Of a DNA stretch of 64,000 bases, positions 21,566-33,110 are shown in pieces. The position numbers and the translations under genes are program-made. Source of the stretch: Eretmocerus hayati. Its lineage: Eukaryota > Arthropoda > Insecta > Hymenoptera > Aphelinidae. Under the pieces are notes generated by a model. The model did not search any database. It saw nothing but the letters and a program-made list of their open reading frames with translations, and had not been told where the DNA came from. The stretch lies in assembly GCA_029851415.1 (NCBI GenBank), contig CM056742.1, positions 112,594,246 to 112,658,245 of the forward strand. The letters run 5' to 3'. Positions within the stretch are counted from its first letter, which is position 1; every line of letters starts with the position of its first letter.

Positions 21566-24421
21566 TGAGTGGTTTCGCGATAACTAATGCACATCGTGTC
21601 ATCGACTAGCAATCAAGTAAAATGAGCAAATAGGCTCGTCTTAGCACTGAAATCAGGTGTATTTTGTTGAAACAGATATGTTCGAACAGTTACTAGTGGC
21701 ATTATGGACATCTAGTCGATCCCAGCACGTGATATGACCCCAAAATGTCTTTACCGTGACTTGTCATAAACGTTACTCGCACTTTTCAGGTGTATATTCC
21801 ATCGAAGTAACCATTAAATAAGTATCCCAGTCGAATTAGATATACAAGTTAAGGTGTCAAAGAATCATTTTCCGTGTTGCCCGAATGACCAATACCTTCT
21901 GAATTGATACGCACGCATCATACATTTTGTCGCCGGGTTTTGCAAATTTTTCGAATATTTTTGAATATTGCATCTACAGTCTCGCCAATCGTCCCAAGCG
22001 GCTTTGTACCGGTGATAATTTGATCGGAATTCGCCACAGAACAAAATCCCGCCAGCCACCTATTAATATATTCCATAATCAGCTCGCGGTACACTGATAC
22101 TTCTCGATTTTTTCGTTGCAAAATAAGAAGTGTCTTTACCGTGGCCACATGTCTCTCGCGCCCTATACAATATTGAGGACCACAAATTTCTTACTGTTAG
22201 ATCCTATCGAAAAAACATGCCATGTATTCGGACAAAGCGATCCGTGACATACAGCGCTCGTGAGATCAATTTTCGAGCAAAATGTCTTTACCATGACTGT
22301 CTCTACCGTGACCAATTTTTCGACAACTTTACATACCAATGCGATTTGAAGCGGATCAGGCTCAGCTAAACACTCGAATTTTACTGAAATATTGAAAGAT
22401 ATTGAATGAACATATAGTCAAATGTATTCGTTTGAATGTACGTGTGTGAGTGACCTTGGGAGAGCAATAGGGAGTTCGCTGTGCTGTTATAGGTATGGGT
22501 AGATCTGCAGCGTGAATACGGTATTCGCGATCTGCGAGTTTTTTTCGATTGACTGATGTATAGCTGTAAGTTTCTAAAGTTAGTGAGTATTCAAGAGTTC
22601 TTCAATAGTATATTCCCGCACTGAGCGCGGTAGCCCATTTTGGACACTAGGACAGTTTGTCTGTCGAGCGAAGAGAGACAGACATGTCCTCCAGTGCCCA
22701 AAATGGGCTTGCAAGCGAGAGGCGGATATATTTCTCCATTACGAGAACCCTAAAATCCTATTTCAACGTGGCATTTTTAGGTTAGAGTAATGAAAAATAC
22801 TTGATGATCGACGTCTATATTGCCTTTCTAGCAGTGTTATACATAGTCCCTTCACAAGAGAGAAACAGCGCAATAGACGTTGCTAAGCAAAAATATTGAG
22901 TGAAATGGAGGAAGAAGCCCTGGAGAATCCAAAGCAAAGTACATGAATGGAAGATAGTATTATTCCATTGAAAAAATGTGATTTGTGTCTATCTATCACA
23001 TGTGTACATTACTTCCAAAGATTTGAACAAAAGTTTTTGAGTTTTATCGACAAATTGACAAGCAGATTGCGCGCGCGGGTGCTTGTGGCAGTATAGCTAC
23101 TATGCGACTTCTGCGGATTGAATAATCAGTAGGGGAAGAGATAAGTTTTAAATATTCAATGTCTGTAAACAATCATTCCGATCCAAGTCTAGGAAAATTG
23201 TTCTCAAATCACATCAAGTGTCTCGAATCTGCCTTCCCCTTTGAAGATCCGTAGTGGGTTCGAATCTGCGAAATTCCCAGCCCTATCATACGTAACAGTC
23301 GGCCGGATATCATTGCGTGATTCAATCTTCAACAAACCTGTTTCTCAATCGAAACCCCTGAGTTCTTTCATCAGACAGACTGAATTTCCGAGAATACTTT
23401 CAAAAGGAGAAAGGTAAAAGTCCAAAAATGGACGATATGACGATGATTTCGGTCTCGTGCAAGAAGCACAGAAAATTGATAGAAAATATGAAGAATAGAC
23501 TGCAGTCTCATGATCTAACCTTTGTAACGTGAAGAAAAGCCGCAAGTTGAACATTGTTTTGAGTATAATATGTATCGAAAACGTCTTTGCACATCAATTC
23601 GACCATTCAATCATGTTTTACGGGTATCGGCTCCTATTCTCAGATTGTACGTTTTAGAGTATTCTGATCCATTGTGGGGGATACTCCGTTTCTGGAATCG
23701 TTGTGCAGATGTTAAATTAGTCTTGAACTCTATAAGATTAACTCCGCTTTACTGTTCTGATTATCGTATCTACATCTCGAGTAAAATATTCCTGGTGTGT
23801 ACAGTTGATGAAACAGATACAAAAATTGCCTCGAATCACCATTTGAATTATTCATTCTCTGGTATATGATTCTTCTGCACAGCTCGTGAGGCCCTCGTAT
23901 CATTTTGTTACTTTTCTGAGTGAATTATTCAGTTTCTGAATGAAAAAATGTTCTATAAACGTTGAGAACTTTGACATGTATAGAACAAGCGCAGTTGAGA
24001 TAATCAACATTAGAGCAATCTCTTCATCCATAATTTTTGGAACGATATCACCTCACTAGCTATTTGTGGAATGTGAGAGAGTATTAAATTTCTATAACTA
24101 TGCAAATGCATCATATACATCAGGACTATATTATATCTCTCCCAAACATACTCGATGGTTGATATAAATAAGCGTCACCGAGTCCACAATCGTCCAAACG
24201 CAAGTCGATGTCTTTGCCGTGACGAGGGCTGTCTTTACCGTGACACGTGAAATCAAAATATCCAACATAACTTTGACCCAAGTGAAAAAAATTTGTGCCC
24301 CATGGGGTATGTTAACTGGACGATATGTAGACCAGAAATAATCATCGCGGGACCATTTGGAACGATTTCTTCTCGCGCCGTTTTAGAGACCAAAATGCAT
24401 TAGTTATCTCGAAATTACTCA
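21566..24421. mobile_element. 2.86-kb TIR transposon inserted in the LINE
   Basis: The ends are TGAGTGGTTTCGCGATAACT on the left and the complement of TGAGTAATTTCGAGATAACT on the right, about 26 bp with 3 mismatches. The flanks are TATA on both sides. Removing the insert plus one TATA rejoins the reverse transcriptase in frame across the IYIDFSKAFD block. Inside are six same-strand copies of TGTCTTTACCGTGAC or close variants: 21746, 22131, 22283, 22298, 24209 and 24230. They cluster toward both ends. No transposase domain is visible; the longest frame is 99 codons (23570-23869) and unrecognised. Confidence 0.85.
22634..22716. repeat. Hairpin inside the 2.86-kb transposon
   Basis: An inverted pair, AGCCCATTTTGG...GTCTGTC against GACAGAC...CCAAAATGGGCT, with a short loop. 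It could be a separate micro-insertion or a structural element of the host transposon. Confidence 0.7.
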
Positions 24422-24423
24422 TA

Positions 24424-25634
24424 TATATAGATTTTTCGAAAGCATTTGATACTGTGAATCATGCAAGATTATTGGATAAACTTTGGAATTTTGGTATTAG
24501 GGGTGCCTTGCATGACTGGTTCTCCTCGTATCTGTTTGAGAGAAAGTCGGCAGTTAGAATCTCGGATTATATTTCAGAGTATTTTGTGTTACCATCGGGT
24601 GTGGTACAGCGATCACATCTCAGTTCAATATTATTTGTCATGTTTATTGACGGTCTAACTGTGGGTACATCTGACATTCAGACCTTGATCTACGCGGATG
24701 ATGTCAAGATATTCTCTGCTATGAAATCTCCCCTGGATGCTACTCGTCTTCAACGAGCGTTCAATCGAGTATCAGAGTGGTCCAAACTAAATGGATAAGT
24801 ATCAATAAGGGAAAGTGTGCAATCATCTCTTTCTCGAGATCCACTGATGTCTTCCGTTACGAGTATCTACTTGAAGACATAGAGATTGAGCGGGTGAATA
24901 ATGTGTCGGACTTAGGTGTTATATTCGATGCGAAACTCAAGTTCGATTCACATATTAACTCTATATGTAGTCAAGCAGTAAGAATGATAGGATTTATAAA
25001 AAGAACAACATCCGACTTTGAAGACCCTTATTCAATCTTGCATTTGTTCAAATCATTAGTCATACCTATTCTGATATATGGATCTGTAATATGGTCACCT
25101 AGTACAAAACAAGCTCAGTTGAAATTGATTAGAGTTCAGAATAAGTTTCTCAGATAATTGAGTTTTGAGAGTGGCAATCCTATGCAATTCACAGATCATA
25201 ACTATGACCCTGTACGGGAGAAATTTAATCTGATCGAATTGCCGAAATACTTTTGCTATTTTGACTGTCTTTTTGCTCATGAGATCAAGTATGGCTTGTT
25301 TTCAAGTAGTGATGCACATAATCTGTTCAGTGAGCGTTCTGTAGAGTATGAACTGCGCTCTGTTAGAACAATCAGAGAAGAGTATAGTAACCGTAATTGG
25401 TTGTATCATTCTACGTCTCATAGATTGAGGCGCTCTTGGAATATTCTTCCAGTTGAATTGAAGAATATGGAGGTATTTCTTGATCATAAAGCAGCCTCAT
25501 ATACCGCGTTTAGATCCACAGATTTATACAAAAATTTTTCCAGAGATTTGCAATATACTTATATTATTGACTGCATGTATTTCGGAAGAGCCTTGCTTGT
25601 ATTTAATTTGAATTGTAATTTTGATTGTAAATAA
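24424..25634 (+). pseudogene. LINE reverse transcriptase, C-terminal half and tail domain
   Basis: It resumes with DFSKAFDTVNH (24430-24462, the catalytic-aspartate block) and continues with LPSGVVQRSHLSSILF and YADDVKIF (about 24690, the active-site YADD). A stop at 24796-24798 coincides with a shift into the frame 24777-25157, which carries the thumb region and ILIYGSVIWSP. A TAA at 25155-25157 is followed in frame by 158 codons ending at 25634, including RLRRSWNILPVELKN, typical of the extreme C-terminus of CR1/Jockey-type proteins. Catalytic motifs remain but the gene is dead: at least one frameshift, several stops and a large insertion. Confidence 0.93.
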
Positions 25635-25701
25635 TATTATCATTTCCATCATCAATATATATTCTGTCATCGAGGGTAATTTCGTCCGTTTATATGAATG
25701 G

Positions 25702-25729
<28 letters not shown>
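25635..25729 (+). repeat. LINE 3' untranslated end with poly(A) tail
   Basis: A short 3' region ends in 28 consecutive A residues (25702-25729), as expected for target-primed reverse transcription. I could not locate a matching target duplication, because the 5' end of the element is not defined. Confidence 0.9.
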
Positions 25730-25732
<3 letters not shown>

Positions 25733-28349
25733 CACCTCGTTTCAACTAAGATCAAGGCCGAGCCCTATGCTCATGATCAAGATATGCGAGCAAATAGTTG
25801 TATCAATTCTTTGTACTCATGCACGATCATTGCGCAAATATCAGGGTACCGGTTTCAGGTACAATAACTGATTTCAACATTAGTAGAGCCTTGGCACGCC
25901 CATTCATCTGATATGACACTTTTCTCGCCTGACTGCGATACTTTGCAGAATTCAGTGTGCGACAGCTTGGCAAAGACTCTTGAATTTTTTGGTCTCAAGA
26001 AACTGACCTGTCATTTGAAATTTATCAACGTATCGCACAGGATGCAGCTGTCCACGTGGCTTGAGCAATTCAACCCCAATTTTGACGAACTATTTCCGAC
26101 ATCCTATAGGCGTGATATTATGCTCATATTTGATGCAACCCATGGCCATTGATCAGCTGATCGATTTCTCTTAATTGATTCGAGGCCAATGCGCACGGTG
26201 TACCCCAACGCATGTTTTCCCAAAGTGAAAACTCCCTCTGAGATTATTTTGGTTCCTGATTCTACATTATTGGGGCATCGTTTTCCCACAAAAATTGAAA
26301 TCGCGGGCTGAGCCTTTTTGAAGGAATGTCATTTGGAATATTTTTCGGCCTCAGTCTTCGAACGCCCTATGTGATATGGCTCGTCCCTCGTTGGATATGA
26401 GCCCAAAACGAAGTTTCTTTGCTCCCCAACGCTAGAAATTATGACCTCTTTGGGTCCTCCTGAGGCTTGTTGAGGTAGGGCATGTACCCTGAAAACACTT
26501 CAAAAAGGCGGGAAACCCAATATTTTGAGGCCTCAATCTACGTGCTATTGACTGCAGCTGAGGATCGGATCGTTCCGGAGGAAGACTGATCGATGGGCAG
26601 CGAGGGATGTGCGCGCGCGAGTTTCACTCAGTGGTTAAATTGTGTCCAAACTATTTCGCGCGAACTGAGTATGTTTGTAAAATTAAACGTTCTTACGTAT
26701 GTAAACGCGAGTTATTACTTGTAAATCTAGCTCATGAGTAGATATATATTTGTTTTTGATAGTTCACTGGCCAATCAAACTTGTGCGTATTATACGCCAA
26801 AGAAGATGATGAATGTGGTCGAATGACCATGAAGTATAACAATTTCATTTTTGTATGAATTCATAATTATGTATTGAGTCAAGTATGATCTAACGTTAAA
26901 GTGTGTGCTATGGGACTAATGTCCAAGATTATGATTTGTATGTTGTGTGCATAAAGTCCTCCATAAGTGCCCAAGGGTCAAACGAAGAGACCCAGTGAAT
27001 TTGTGATGTTCATACAGTGAAATTTCCGGAAATGTGCCACAAGTGCAAAAACAGTACAGTGGAATGAACGTCCCCGTGGGGAATTTTTGAGTTCAGAAGA
27101 ACTATGATTTCTATAGGAACTGATTTGGACTGGATTGTATGTTTGCGTGAGTGACCGCGTTTCAATTTTTCCCGGGGAATACAATCTAATTTCTTCCGAA
27201 CTTCACATTTTCTAAGTCATTTCTGATTTTTAGTATTGATTTATGATCTCTTCGATCAGAATAATTCACTATTTATCGGAATATACTGAGCGGATGGCTC
27301 TATCCCTTCAGTTTCCGGCCCAGATTGAGAGAGGTAGATTTCCGAGCTGGTACACCAGCCGGCTACCCACCGTCTGGGGGAGGGGTGTGACAACCAAGTC
27401 AGTCCGTCTTCCTCTCTCTCTGGACCGGATAATGCAATAATAACATTTCATGTTACAGCTTAAGCACGAGAAGAGTTGCTGCATAGTTGAGCCAGGTGAG
27501 AGGGAGAGAGACAGAAATATGGCACAGTAGTAGGGCCCGCACGCCTCATATATTGAGCCACTCCTGGCGCAAGTCAATGCTGCTCCGCCCAGCAGCCTTT
27601 TGCTATACATCCTGTTGTGATGTTTCGGAACGCTCGCACGCACCTATCGAGCTTATCGTGCGCGTTGTTCACGCCACCCGGAGCCTGTCCTTAGCATGAT
27701 CCAGCCGAGGCTCCGGTGCGTGCATTTTATATACTCGGTGCTGTGGTAAATCATCATCGTCTGGGACGATTGCGAGCTGCCTGATTATCGTGAGCTGCGA
27801 GGGCCGTTGCCTGATTTGAGGTCGAGTGAATATCCTGTGTCAAGGCCATTAATATTTGTAAGTGCCTCTCGCATATGAGAGGTTCTACAGAACTTTTGAC
27901 ATTAGGCGTACTGCTCGCTATCTCTGAACCTTCAAAAGATTATCAAAGTGTCGGAGTTGATTTGAATAGGTTCGAGGGCCTCGGAATGTGTACTCTATTT
28001 GCTGTTCTGTCAAAAGAATCTGTTTATCCACAGCACGGCCCGCAACCCTCATTCTTTGGGTATCTCTTAGCGTACTCGCGCCGTTTTTTGATTTCTTCAG
28101 CCTGATGCAAAAATAACATTGCTCGAAAAATTCTGCCAAAATTCAGTGACATTTTAGGCACCCTGTATATTGAGAAAAGATTGGTTTCAGACGCGTGCCT
28201 TCAACGTGGCGTTCATAAACAAACGTCGAAGTCGCGTAACCGTGTTTTCACGAAAAGTTGAGATCTCCCGTACTGAGCTTATAAAAAAAATAAAATTTGC
28301 GATAGTTACATGATCGAAACGGATTTCAATAGCTTGCAACAACACCAAT
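25730..28349. other. Unassigned spacer
   Basis: No supported gene. At 27320-27480 a G+C-rich stretch contains GTGTGACAACCAAGTCAGTC, related to 16680-16700. A CACCCTGTATATT phrase at about 28160 resembles the direct repeats at 54788 and 55740. Overlapping frames on both strands at 27308-27699 (up to 111 codons) have no recognisable domain. Confidence 0.4.
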
Positions 28350-29323
28350 AATATCCCGTTTGGTTTGGGTGCGTGCGACCAATTGCGTTTAAATGATAGC
28401 ATCAAGAAAATGGGTCAGTTCATGCGTCCACTCGACTCAAAATGGTCAAATTTCCACGGCACGAGGGGGAGAAGGGGGGCACGCTCCTGGAATGTTTTGC
28501 CCATTTTTCTCCACCTATTTTTGAACAATATCCCATAGTTCTCATGTCCTGATATGGAATGTTATTTGAGTGAAAAGCATTACAAGAATTGTATCGAAGG
28601 GGTTGATGTGATCGAGCCCGTCTCAGCACTTCTATGAGGTTGCAATCGCTCATATCATCTTGGAAACAGATTAATCACACCAGAGAACCCATTCTACCTT
28701 CAAATGCCACCATAGACTTTATTCAAAAATTTTACGGTCAATTGAAGAATTACGGACGAGGCGCCAGATCTTGAGCAGAAGGAATTTCAGAGCTCCGGCT
28801 TGTCGTACAGGCTTATCAAACATAGACACAGCATTACGCTGTAGATGTGTATGTTTGTGCTCACCGGTAAACATTGTAGAGAATTTTGGATTACTGTGCA
28901 GGGGGGGGGGCTTGTAGTTATTCGCGCAACTAGTTGTTTTCTGATTCTGAGCTCTACTATCAATATCGGTTTCGGGCATTTGACGACAACTCTGTGCAAA
29001 TCGACTATTATAACCATCTTGAAAGGATTTTAAAATTAGATACATGGGAAATAGCTTGCGTGGTGCTAGGTCGTCGATTGTGACAGGATATTCAATATTA
29101 TTGATTCATGGAGAATAGTGAAAACAATGCTCGAGTCAAGAGGGAAAAATCGAGGCTTAAACGAGAGGAGCAAGAGAGGCAATTGGAGAAGAAAAAAGAA
29201 AAAAAAATAGCATTTGCCATGTCTGCTTAAAATATGGAGCTCTACCTCGTGATTATCACTACTCTCGCCATCAGCACCACCCATATACTGTCGATCGAAA
29301 AACACTCTGGGACCTTAGTATTC

Positions 29324-29390
<67 letters not shown>

Positions 29391-29800
29391 CACGATCCCG
29401 AATCATACAAAGACGCGTTGGAATGATTCTAGTTTCCAGAGCCATTTTCCTTGAATACCCCTCGTGGTGTAATAACGAGCTGGCGAGGCAGAAAAATCGT
29501 TGCTTTTCAGTCAGAATTACTCAAAAATCTGATCGATAACCACATCTAGCAGTGCGCGAATGATCCGATTGGTTTACATTCGACTGAGAGTATCTAAAAG
29601 TTCTTTGGACGTCTGTGAACGTTTCTGGTTGGTACAGAAATAACATTCCCCCAAATTAGTGGGCACGCACTTTTCCACTCCTTTTTGAGGTTCTAGTTAC
29701 CACTCAAATTGATTCCAGACGCGTGCCGTGAAAAAAAAATTTCATTCTGCAGTAACCCAAATGTCAAAAGTTCTGTAGAACCTCTCAAATCTCTCTCTCC
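28350..29800. repeat. Dispersed repeat, copy 2, interrupted by ~800 bp
   Basis: 28350-28865 matches 1490-2010, and about 29650-29800 matches 2106-2250. In copy 1 the two blocks are about 100 bases apart and here about 800. The extra sequence (about 28870-29640) contains a G run, a long (TA)n tract and short unrecognised frames. Boundaries are approximate because of divergence. Confidence 0.65.
29326..29387. repeat. (TA)n microsatellite
   Basis: About 62 bases of TA dinucleotides inside the sequence that separates the two blocks of the dispersed repeat. Confidence 0.97.
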
Positions 29801-30299
29801 TCTTTCTGGGCTTTTAGATTGTATTTTCCTAATTGCGCGTTCGATAATCGTGCTCGGGCTTGATTCATCCTAACGGTCAGCGAACCGACGTCTAAATAGT
29901 TTTCTTTAATAAATTTCCGTTCATTCTTCAATTTTAATCGAGCGTGTGCTCATTCAGTGCTCCCCTCTCCTGATTTCTTGAATAATCACAGCAATTGCTC
30001 ACTCCCTGAGCTTCTCAAATGGAAGCAGGCTCTGCCTGCAAGTGACAAGTTACCAGAACCGTCACAAGGCATGATGTTACGAAATTCAAGAATTCATGGG
30101 TTGGAAGACCTATGTGAGTTATGGGATTGGAGGATCTACAGGCGGGAATACTTACCGAGAATTTCGCATGTCGAAACCTACATGATCGAGAATCCTCCTT
30201 GGTTTTGGGGACTCAGTGGGTTAGATCAACTATCAAAAGACGCAGAGACAGTAGAGTTGGTTCAATAGATGCGATGGACACTGTTCATCTGAAATTATG
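29801..30299. other. Unassigned spacer with a 103-codon open frame
   Basis: An open frame at 29957-30268 has a Trp-rich C-terminal half but no family I recognise. AATAAA occurs just upstream at about 29909. It could be a fragment of a mobile-element gene. I do not call it a gene. Confidence 0.35.
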
Positions 30300-31085
30300 T
30301 TGAAAAATAGACGTGCTTGGATAGAACTAATTTTAGATTCGGCTTCAGCAATCTCAAAATCATCAAATAAGCTCATGACATGGTATGATTGGATCACCAG
30401 CTTCAAGGACTCGAGAAATTCTAAATCTTCGATGATATATAAGAACCTCCATATTCTAGGACCAAACTGACCCCAATTCGAATTCAGCGACCGTAAAAAC
30501 ATGTGGTTTAGGCAAACAGAGTATGGTTTGATCACCAGGTCCAAGTATCTTTGGAGAGTCACGATTTTTCGAGGTCATGTGAGGAAGCTGATGGGCTGGG
30601 ACGAAATTGACCTTGGATTCGTATTCACTGACCCCGAAAACATATAGTATGGGCTAATTAAAGTATGGCTAGATCACCAGGTCCGAGTATCTTTGGACAA
30701 TCATGATTTTTTGAGGTTATGTCAGAATGATGATGCAAGAACGAAACTGCCCCCGATTCGGATTCAGCAATCCCAAAAACAAAGTGAAGTCGGTAAAACA
30801 AACTGGTTTGATTACCAGGTTCGAATATCCTTGGAAGATCATGATTTTCAAAGGTTATGTCAGAACGATTATATGTTGGGATCAAATTCACCTCGTTCTT
30901 GGATTCAACGACCCCGAAAACATAAGGCTGGTGGTCAAAAGTGGGTTTAGTACGGGTTGTTTATGATTTTGGAGCAATTTTGTCAAATCGTGTTTTTTTG
31001 AGGTTATGTCAACATTTCGACGTGCTGGAACAAAACTGACCCTGGATTCGGATTCAGCGACCCTCGAAACATAAAGCTAATATAG
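30300..31085 (+). repeat. ~140-bp tandem repeat, 5-6 diverged units
   Basis: The ATCACCAGGT block recurs at 30393, 30531, 30673 and 30811 (spacings 138, 142 and 138). It is followed in each unit by an ATGATTTTTTGAGGTTATGTC-like block, then by GAYTCGKATTCAGCRAYCC and CGAAAACAT. The same family occurs inverted at 15830-16385. Overlapping open frames at 30658-30966 are repeat-derived. Confidence 0.85.
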
Positions 31086-31839
31086 TTTAGGAGCTAGATC
31101 AGAACTTTTTCTGTGTGGTTGTGTTATCAGTACAGATCTTAAATTACCCTTCTCAACAGCATCCACGGAACAGTACAAGTAATATGTAGAGAACAGTGTG
31201 CTTGTGGTCAATTTCTTGGGGAGAGAGTTCTCAAGGATTGTACTGCTGCAAACATCACTCCACTCAAAATGGATATACATATACCAAGAATTTATACTCA
31301 TATCCAGGGTAATAGGAAGCCTTTCTACCAGCAAATTTGGGGATGAAGTTCACAGTGTAAAGAACCTCAGAGGAATTTTTCGAAAATTCTTGGACCTCAG
31401 TGGAACTAGAGAATCGAAATCGAAAATTGCTGCGAATGACTCTTTTCACGCCTTGCTTGAGCGTCATGGATATGACGAGAAAGCGTCATGCGCGTCTCGT
31501 CCCAGCGTCATGCTCATTCCAACAACCGGGTATTGTAGAATGACGCTCGACGACTCGCATGACGCTGCATGACGCTGATCTCCGACTCCACGAGCGTGTC
31601 AGCGTCACGGGGTATCGCGGTTGAACTCCAGTAGGAGCTCATTGCGTGGTGTTTGAACCGATTTCTACTTGAAAATGCTTGGAGGACCCTTCTGCTCAAG
31701 TTGCATTATTGTTATGAGATGCAGAGAGCCGATACCCAGGCCACCATAACCTTAACGCATGTTCTACTTATAAATCAATCACCATTGTAATCCGATCTCG
31801 CATCTCGAGATTGAGCTTGATCTAGATTTAGTTCTACAC
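31086..31839. other. Spacer with a cluster of GCGTCATG motifs
   Basis: No gene supported. The 124-codon frame at 31198-31572 overlaps the motif cluster. Between 31461 and 31617 the octamer GCGTCATG, its complement or a one-base variant occurs at least six times: three forward copies, then three inverted copies, then a forward variant GCGTCACG. Confidence 0.5.
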
Positions 31840-32190
31840 GAGTGCATCACCAAGTTCATATACGAAACAAATAAGAGGATGAGTTTTCTGTTTTGAGAAA
31901 TATTTCCGTGGAAAATTTGAGAACTTACTTGAAGGAGTCAGCTTTTCTCGAGATTAATGGTGATGGAATCCTGGCATTGCTAAGTTAGTGGGACCGTAGA
32001 AACAGCGTGGATCAGTGAGTCGTGAATCCATCACATTTCTTATGAAAATTCACATGTTTTGATGGCGATCAGACATCTTTTACGCGTGAATCTGTCAATG
32101 AAGTCTCACTCAGTACAGATTCTAGTGTCACTTTACTGCTATGAGTCATATTTTTCAGGAAATTTGAATTCCAATTTAACAGGAAAAGAT
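31840..32190 (+). repeat. Solitary partial unit of the ~500-bp repeat family
   Basis: Contains GACCGTAGAAACAGCGTGGATCAGTGAG, GAATCCATCACATTTSTTAT, ATTGYGATCAGAYAT-like and CAGATTCTAGTGTYACTT-like blocks in the same order and orientation as the units at 37.0-38.6 kb. It lies about 4.8 kb from the array. Confidence 0.8.
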
Positions 32191-32206
32191 ACTTTTATGC
32201 TATTCC

Positions 32207-32396
32207 GTGCGCAGAGTTGTACGTAAATGGCCATTTAGACGCTTGTGTGCCGTGTGCAAATCGCAAATTCCGTGTGCAAATGCCAGAACTGTGCGCAAAT
32301 TTTATTTGCGCACGCCGCAAATCACTCAGCCGTGTGCAAATTGGTCATTTGCGCACTGTGCAAACACAAATCAGTGCGCAAATTTCATTTGCGCAC
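32207..32396. repeat. Cluster of GTGCGCAAA/TTTGCGCAC motifs
   Basis: Ten or so copies of TGTGCAAAT, TGCGCAAAT or TTTGCGCAC in 190 bases. They include two perfect small palindromes of the type GTGCGCAAATTT...ATTTGCGCAC. Three overlapping open frames across it are Cys-rich by-products of the repeat. A related cluster lies at 36820-36910. Confidence 0.85.
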
Positions 32397-32799
32397 GGGA
32401 AAATCAGATCTTTTCTGGCTGAAGATGAAACTTAGAATTGTGCAATCCAGGCTGTGGAGTGTGAGTCCAGGATCGATCGACAAGTCCAGAAATCACGATG
32501 ATTGAATGTATCCCGCACCAAGTTTATGGGGCTATAGCTCGGCTATGAGCGATTGATTTTCGATACCAGTCACGGGCCGAGATCAAAATTCAAAATAATT
32601 GCCTCCTAATGGAAGAGGGGCTAGAAATATTCTTCACATTTCCATAGACTTGCGTATATTGGAAGATTGCACAATAGTATGTTTTGCACCAAGTTCATGA
32701 GGTTGTAGCTCGGTTCTGAGTGATTGGTTTTCAGCCCGAGCCGCAGGCGAGGGTCAATATAATCGCTCGGAAGCGGGGAACCTCAAAAACGAGTTGCAA
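32397..32799. other. Unassigned spacer
   Basis: The phrase GCACCAAGTTTATGGGGCTATAGCTCGG at 32516 recurs as GCACCAAGTTCATGAGGTTGTAGCTCGG at 32687, so a ~170-bp diverged tandem duplication is present. It ends with GCCCGAGCCGCAGGCGAGGG, which is also found at 56137. Confidence 0.6.
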
Positions 32800-32927
32800 A
32801 TACTATTTTTCGATACACTGTGCGTAAAAGTGCACTTTGCGCACAGGTTGTTGACTTTTACTCACAGTTTATCGAAAAGTATAGTTAGATACGCCCTTGT
32901 ATCGAAATGTACTATCATGCAATTTTA
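32800..32927. repeat. Dispersed short repeat (CGCCCTTGTATCGAAATGTAC family), copy
   Basis: Contains TTTTCGATACACTGTGCGTAAAAGTGCACTTTGCGCACAG-like sequence, CTCACAGTTTATCGAAAAGTATAGTTAGATAC and CGCCCTTGTATCGAAATGTAC. These are the reverse complement or equivalents of blocks at 56080-56290. Confidence 0.75.
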
Positions 32928-33029
32928 CGAGCACCCAAACATCGGAGAACTGCATAAACGAATTTTGAATCTGAAACTTGAAATTAGAAGTTTTTTTTTT
33001 ATATATTTTTCATAATATTTTTTCAGTCG

Positions 33030-33110
33030 AGGGGCTCCGCCCCCGAACCCCGCGGCGGGGGCTTCGCCCCCTGGACCCCACTCGTGCGCCCTACGCACCC
33101 CCTCATCCCT
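33030..33110. repeat. G+C-rich imperfect palindrome (GGGGCTCCGCCCCC type)
   Basis: An isolated island of very high G+C. It contains GGGGCTCCGCCCCC, CCCCGCGGCGGGGGC and GGGGGCTTCGCCCCC, three short hairpins in a row, in otherwise AT-rich DNA. Motifs of this general form recur in many unrelated genomes; their origin here is unknown. Confidence 0.8.

Noticed and set aside
29234..29539. 101-codon frame with an Ile-Tyr run
   Set aside because: The run is the translated (TA)n microsatellite.
32207..32505. Cys-rich proteins in three overlapping frames
   Set aside because: They arise from repeated TGTGCAAAT/TGCGCAAAT words, which read as Cys-Ala/Cys-Lys in every frame.
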